Shown piece after piece: positions 6,465 through 10,044 of a stretch of DNA of 10,044 bases. The DNA comes from Spirochaetia bacterium (GTDB taxonomy: Bacteria; Spirochaetota; Spirochaetia; Sphaerochaetales; Sphaerochaetaceae): the NCBI GenBank assembly GCA_009929055.1, contig SABI01000081.1, forward strand, positions 1-10,044. Direction: 5' to 3'. Position 1 is the first letter of the stretch. Every line of letters starts with the position of its first letter. Both the position numbers and the translations under genes were made by a program. Below the pieces are notes generated by a model. It saw only the letters and a list, made by a program, of their open reading frames with translations. It was not told where the DNA came from and made no database searches.

Positions 6465-7622
6465 TCAATCTGCATTCACAACGACATAGATAGTAGAATT
6501 ATAATTTCCTGGAGTAAAAGAGGAAGGGATGAGGCCACTAGGAAGATAGATTGAGATATCTCCTTGAAGAGATTTCTGTGAAGCATTTTCTCCATATGTA
6601 GGGCTAGTAAATGTAATATTTGTTGTGCTAAAAGAGTTATGAGTAGAATCAATCTTTACAGGGTTAGGTATATTAGGAACTTGGGATGTAAAGACCACGT
6701 TGTAATCTATCGTTCCTCCTTGGGCATGTAGGAACTTAAAATCTGTTGTAGAGCCATTATTATCAGAATGAAAAGAGATGGTAGCGTCATTTGTAGCTGA
6801 CTGGTAGAGAAGATTACCTACTGGGTAGGTATTCGTGAATGTATTGTGCTCAATGAGAGTACTAAATGGGATAAATTCAGGGCATGTTCTTTCTACTGAG
6901 CATACATACGAGACTCCATCCCCTATGGTCGGCTCTTCTTTAAAGCCTGAGAGAATTATTTGCGTAAAAATCCCCTCTCCACTAATTGAGAAAGCACACG
7001 TGTAATCTCCATCAAATTTATCCTTACTAATATTATTTTCACTATCTCTTATTACTGTTATATCAATCCATAAGTACTTGTATTGATACTTATATTAAAA
7101 AGTGGATCCATATCCTTGCTCACTATTTAGGTTGTATCCTAAATTCGTAGGGCTACTTGGGGAGTCTAACAACTGACTCCCGGCTCCTGTTGGTATAGTA
7201 AAGGTATCTCCCGTGTTGATTATTACTACATTATCATTTATGAGGATTGGGCCTGAATCGTCATTATGTTTTTCTCCTTTGACTGTAGTAACAAAAAATA
7301 CTCTTCTATATCTATTTCGTTTGTCTATTTTCGTAAAATTAAAATAATTTGCATTATTATTGTTGGGGTAAGGAGCCTCTACTTTAAAACTAAGGACAAC
7401 CCCACCCTCTCCTTGATAGGTAAATCTTCCAAGAAACCCCTCTAAGTTATAGTGACCATAATCGTTTATATAATTAGCAGGGTCATAATCTGACTCGGGA
7501 TTTGTAATATCGAGTCCATGGAGCAACCCTATCGTTCCAGCAGGATCCCAAATGAGAGAGGCCGAGTAGATGGAACTTACCATAATACTAAGCAAAAATA
7601 AAAACATGTGTGTCTTTTTCAC
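6465..7622 (-). pseudogene. Secreted protein paralogue interrupted by one in-frame TAA
   Basis: This is a second copy of the family encoded at 5089-6252. It reads as 385 residues plus stop if a single TAA at 7097-7095 (codon 176, opposite Ile180 of the intact copy) is ignored. I translated the stretch after that stop and it stays in frame to the shared C-terminus, with no frameshift. The first part encodes a signal peptide (MKKTHMFLFLL…SIYSA) and the same SLIWDPAGT start. Over the last 77 residues 67 are identical to the intact copy. As it stands only a secreted 175-residue N-terminal half would be made; there is no in-frame ATG, GTG or TTG after the stop until GTG at 6698, so an independent C-terminal product is unlikely. 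The start GTG has only weak ribosome-site support; an ATG five codons later has GAGGTG upstream but would remove the positive signal-peptide end. A sequencing error cannot be excluded. Confidence 0.75.
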
Positions 7623-7690
7623 CTCTATGGGTACCTGCTTTAATGATTTTAATGAAATACTTTTGTTGTGTTATGAATAGTGTAATGTAA

Positions 7691-7719
7691 TTAATAGGGT
7701 ACAATAGCTCATTAATCAA
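7691..7719 (-). promoter_or_regulatory. Sigma-70-type promoter of the broken paralogue
   Basis: On the minus strand TTGATT (7719-7714), a 17-base spacer and TATTAA(T) (7696-7691) mirror the boxes and spacing at 6320-6348. The distance to the start codon is also similar (about 70 bases), although the leaders themselves differ in sequence. Confidence 0.5.
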
Positions 7720-7824
7720 TCAATAATTGTTTCAATAATGAAATAACACGATTTTGTCATTATATTCTTCACCTAATCTTTACCATATTTTCATGTAGAG
7801 CTTATCTATAAAGATCAAAGCAGA

Positions 7825-7853
7825 TTGCCTTATGAAGAGGGTATGAGTATTAT
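7825..7853 (+). promoter_or_regulatory. Promoter of the DUF4190-like gene
   Basis: TTGCCT (7825-7830), a 17-base spacer and TATTAT (7848-7853) lie about 40 bases ahead of the ATG. An unusually strong Shine-Dalgarno, AGGAGG at 7881-7886, sits six bases before the start. Confidence 0.5.
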
Positions 7854-7892
7854 ATAAGTAGTAAATATCTACATAAGTACAGGAGGATAATT

Positions 7893-8342
7893 ATGGACAA
7901 TAAAGAAACGAAGAACAATGAAAAAGAAGAAGTAAAAGTAAAAGAGAAGAAATTAGAGAATGTAGAGGTTGAAGTGGAAGAAATGGATGAAATGGAAAAT
8001 ATTCATCACTTCCCCTATTACGACATACACTCGATTACTGCCCTCATCTTGAGTATCTTTGCGATTCTTTCCCCATTTATGGTGTTTGGATTTGGAGGAC
8101 TACTTGGTCTAGTTATCGGAGTCATAGCCCTCTACCAAGTGAGACAGTCAAGAAAGTTTTATGATAATGATATGAATCATACAGCTAAAGTGCTTGCAGT
8201 AATTGGTATAGTTATCTCTGGTGCTTCCCTCATACTATCATTATTTTTCTTAGCTTCAGTTGCGTGGAAAGTGAACACAATGAGTGGCCCATCGCTTTTT
8301 CGCATGGGACCTAGAATGACTTATTTCCATCGTTTTTGGTAA
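7893..8342 (+). CDS. Small DUF4190-like membrane protein with charged N-terminal tail
   Basis: The 149-residue protein starts with about 36 highly charged residues (Lys/Glu with a VKVKEKK…VEVEVEEMDEME pattern) and no signal peptide. Hydrophobic segments follow at about 47-82 and 98-124. The core ITALILSIFAIL…GLLGLVIGVIALYQVRQ…AKVLAVIGIVISGASLIL has the repeating layout of DUF4190 domains: two hydrophobic halves joined by a short basic loop, with small Gly-rich turns. DUF4190 has no settled function; members are small inner-membrane proteins. The end is rich in Met, Arg, Phe and His (SLFRMGPRMTYFHRFW). It has its own promoter, a strong ribosome site and a terminator, so it is probably a single-gene unit. 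The family call rests on pattern recognition. Confidence 0.75.
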   Translation: MDNKETKNNEKEEVKVKEKKLENVEVEVEEMDEMENIHHFPYYDIHSITALILSIFAILSPFMVFGFGGLLGLVIGVIALYQVRQSRKFYDNDMNHTAKVLAVIGIVISGASLILSLFFLASVAWKVNTMSGPSLFRMGPRMTYFHRFW

Positions 8343-8365
8343 TAGTCTCACTTTTTCAGGAAATC

Positions 8366-8398
8366 ACATCCCTCTTTGTTATTAGGGGGATGTTTTTT
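8366..8398 (+). terminator. Intrinsic terminator after the DUF4190-like gene
   Basis: ACATCCCTC (8366-8374) pairs with GGGGGATGT (8385-8393) in a nine-base stem with one G-T wobble, a ten-base loop and a T-run ending at 8398. It begins 24 bases after the stop codon and separates this gene from mscL. Confidence 0.85.
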
Positions 8399-8434
8399 AT
8401 GAGCCTTTACCCCATTAAAGTAGGTGTGTTATCA

Positions 8435-8440
8435 TATAAT
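8435..8440 (+). promoter_or_regulatory. Possible -10 box for mscL
   Basis: A perfect TATAAT lies 26 bases before the mscL start, downstream of the terminator, where a promoter is needed. No good -35 box is seen at 16-18 bases upstream. A start here would give a leader under 20 bases that still includes the AAGGAG ribosome site (8450-8455). Confidence 0.4.
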
Positions 8441-8465
8441 TATATTTGCAAGGAGAAGATTATTT

Positions 8466-8894
8466 ATGGCTAAGAAAAGTTCATTTATTGAAGAATTTAA
8501 AAAATTTATATCCCGTGGTAATGTAATAGATCTTGCTATTGGAATCATCATTGGAACAGCTTTTACTGCAATTGTGAAGTCTCTAGTAAGTGACATTATT
8601 ATGCCAATTATTGGCCTCGTTCTCGGTGGAGTTAATTTCACTAAACTAAGTATAGTTTTAAGAAAAGCAACCTTAACTCAACCAGCTCTTACCCTCACCT
8701 ATGGTGCATTTTTTCAAGCTGTGATTGATTTCTTATTAGTTGCTCTTGTTGTATTCATCCTTATTCGTAGCATAAACAAGATACGAGAAAAGAGGGAGAA
8801 ACCAGCAGCTCCTACTCCTAAAGCAGAAGTGGTACCACCAGCAGATATTCTCTTACTTACTGAAATTAGGGATCTATTAAAGAAAAACAAATAG
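8466..8894 (+). CDS. mscL: Large-conductance mechanosensitive channel
   Basis: MscL forms a homopentameric inner-membrane channel that opens under membrane tension and releases solutes after a sudden drop in external osmolarity. The 142 residues match the usual length (136 in E. coli). Visible hallmarks are the amphipathic N-terminus FIEEFKKFISRGNVIDLAIG (7-26), the pore helix with IIIGTAFTAIVKSLVSDIIMP (27-47), the GLVLGGVNF loop (50-58), TM2 YGAFFQAVIDFLLVALVVF (79-97) and the C-terminal bundle helix LLLTEIRDLLKK (129-140), preceded by a Pro/Ala-rich linker. The ATG at 8466 is chosen because AAGGAG lies ten bases upstream and the protein then starts like its homologues; an in-frame start at 8424 would add 14 atypical residues upstream. 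It ends eight bases from the convergent cyclase gene. Confidence 0.97.
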   Translation: MAKKSSFIEEFKKFISRGNVIDLAIGIIIGTAFTAIVKSLVSDIIMPIIGLVLGGVNFTKLSIVLRKATLTQPALTLTYGAFFQAVIDFLLVALVVFILIRSINKIREKREKPAAPTPKAEVVPPADILLLTEIRDLLKKNK

Positions 8895-8902
8895 AGCTTA
8901 TC

Positions 8903-9925
8903 TTAATAGGCAACTCGGTTCTTCCCACTCTTTTTTGCTTTATTTAGGTTTTGATCTGCACAATCTAAGAGCTCTTCATAGGTAGTCCCATTGAAGGGGT
9001 AGATTGCTATTCCCATAGAGAGGGAAACGGCAGGGAAACTATCACCAAGCTCAGTGAAATCCATATTATGAATTCTTTTACTTAGATGCGATGCTGTTTT
9101 GTAGACATGCTCTTTATCACTGTTGGTCGTAATGACTACAAATTCATCTCCTCCATACCTACAGACAATATCATGTAACCGAGTCTCTTCTAATAAGACC
9201 TTAGCGACTCTTTGAAGGATAATATCTCCCGTAGAATGTCCATAGGTGTCATTGTATCTTTTAAAGTTATCAACATCACACATCACAACCCCAAAATATA
9301 AATCTTTTGATCCTTTTTGTTTAATTATGTTTATAACAGTAGCATCTAGATAACGTCTATTGAATAAACCTGTGAGGTGATCTTGAATAGCACCCTCTTG
9401 CAATTCTTTTGTTTTAGCCTTGCTGACGTTATTGGTGATAATTCCAAAAAAGGAGATAAGAATCATAAAGAAAATAAAATTAGTTTGGTCAAATAATGTT
9501 AAAAAAGGGGTCGACATTGTAATGAACAAAACAAAAATGATTTGTGTTAAGGTAAAGATGAGGGTAAAAGAAAGAGAAAATTGAATACTTGAGTAGAGGA
9601 TAGGGAGAACAAGATAGATAACCATGAACATATATTCACTACCCTGTTGTGAATAAAAAATAAGAGGAGACCATGTACCGACAATTGTAATAATAAATGA
9701 GAAATAGAGGGCAACTTTATAGTGCTCCTTGAAGGTAAGAAAATAGGCAACTGCTGACAGGAAAAAAAGTGAGCCATTAAGATAGAGATAGAAGAGTCGA
9801 GAATAACTCCCTTTTGGATGAATAAAGAATACAAGAGTAAATACTATAGCTATAGAGACGAGGAAAAAAGGGAGAATTTGTTTTAATAAAGGTCCTTTAA
9901 CACTCTTTAAGTTAAATGATTTCAT
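8903..9925 (-). CDS. Membrane-bound diguanylate cyclase (six helices plus GGDEF)
   Basis: Predicted to make cyclic di-GMP from two GTP. The 340 residues split into an N-terminal region with about six membrane helices (near 15-35, 43-64, 71-91, 97-115, 117-138 and 148-165), a short linker that continues the last helix (NNVSKAKTKELQEGAIQ) and a GGDEF domain starting at DHLTGLFNRR (182-191). The catalytic motif GGDEF is intact (258-262). Also present are the metal/substrate segment CDVDNFKRYNDTYGH (216-230) and a feedback I-site RLHD (249-252) at the standard five-residue spacing. The activity is therefore likely to be real and product-inhibited. The membrane part matches no sensor domain I can name. 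The ATG at 9925 has GAGG seven bases upstream. The gene stands alone, convergent with mscL, with no EAL partner in view. Confidence 0.93.
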   Translation of the reverse strand: MKSFNLKSVKGPLLKQILPFFLVSIAIVFTLVFFIHPKGSYSRLFYLYLNGSLFFLSAVAYFLTFKEHYKVALYFSFIITIVGTWSPLIFYSQQGSEYMFMVIYLVLPILYSSIQFSLSFTLIFTLTQIIFVLFITMSTPFLTLFDQTNFIFFMILISFFGIITNNVSKAKTKELQEGAIQDHLTGLFNRRYLDATVINIIKQKGSKDLYFGVVMCDVDNFKRYNDTYGHSTGDIILQRVAKVLLEETRLHDIVCRYGGDEFVVITTNSDKEHVYKTASHLSKRIHNMDFTELGDSFPAVSLSMGIAIYPFNGTTYEELLDCADQNLNKAKKSGKNRVAY

Positions 9926-9958
9926 ATTACTACCTCTAAGTTGTACACACTTAAGTTC

Positions 9959-9967
9959 ATAATAGCA
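9959..9967 (-). promoter_or_regulatory. Extended -10 promoter for the diguanylate cyclase gene
   Basis: On the minus strand TGCTATTAT has the TG-n-TATTAT form of an extended -10 element, which can work without a strong -35; only a weak TTTTAT lies 17 bases further up. It would give a leader of about 28 bases before the start codon. The rest of 9968-10044 shows no gene and no clear structure. Confidence 0.4.
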
Positions 9968-10044
9968 CTAGAAGAGAGCTAATAAAAGATGATTAACCTG
10001 ATATTTCTAGAATAAATGTGAGAAGTTGTTAAAATAAAATCCAT

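Noticed and set aside
6465..6698. The 77-codon open frame at the end of the broken paralogue as a separate small gene.
   Set aside because: It begins mid-domain at a GTG within the conserved paralogue sequence and has no signal peptide; it is the tail of the interrupted gene.
1..8894. A functional osmotic-stress island joining proline synthesis and mscL.
   Set aside because: The genes are about 6 kb apart, on opposite strands, with unrelated transcription units between them.
7796..8903. Exact 12-base direct repeat TAGAGCTTATCT at 7796-7807 and 8892-8903, flanking the DUF4190-like and mscL genes like target-site duplications.
   Set aside because: No integrase or transposase lies between, 12-base matches are expected by chance in AT-rich DNA of this length, and the second copy overlaps the ends of two ordinary genes.

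Overview
The window is AT-rich bacterial DNA with tightly packed protein-coding genes. No rRNA, tRNA, CRISPR array, transposase or phage gene was recognised. The organism cannot be named from this sequence alone. Signal peptides on several products, an ABC iron-type importer, a proA-then-proB gene order and the style of the binding-protein leader (…SLMAQGAIEQ) would fit a host-associated or anaerobic spirochaete-like bacterium, but this is a weak inference.

Layout. (1) 1-2036, minus strand: proline biosynthesis, proA followed by proB with an ATGA overlap; proB runs off the window at base 1. (2) 2037-2191: a divergent control region with a good proA promoter, a 14-bp inverted repeat and a proA leader that can form alternative hairpins. 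(3) 2192-5082, plus strand: a three-gene ABC importer operon of the FecB/FecCD/FecE (iron-siderophore, heme or cobalamin) type: binding protein, permease, ATPase. (4) 5089-7622, minus strand: two tandem paralogues of a secreted protein I do not recognise, about 385-387 residues each. The downstream copy is intact. The upstream copy is open for its full length except for one in-frame TAA at codon 176. Each copy has its own promoter of the same architecture (TTGAYT, 17 bp, TATTAAT). (5) 7893-8342, plus: a small DUF4190-like membrane protein with an acidic/lysine-rich tail, followed by a clear terminator. (6) 8466-8894, plus: mscL. (7) 8903-9925, minus: a six-helix membrane diguanylate cyclase with intact GGDEF and I-site.

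How the genes work together. proA and proB give two consecutive steps from glutamate to glutamate semialdehyde. The importer genes are co-transcribed and translationally linked. The remaining genes look like separate transcription units. The least explained part is the paralogue pair. A 33-residue block is identical in protein but carries six silent DNA differences, so both copies seem to have been kept under protein-level selection until a recent nonsense change in one. No complete new multi-gene system is evident; the secreted paralogue family is the best candidate for undescribed biology.
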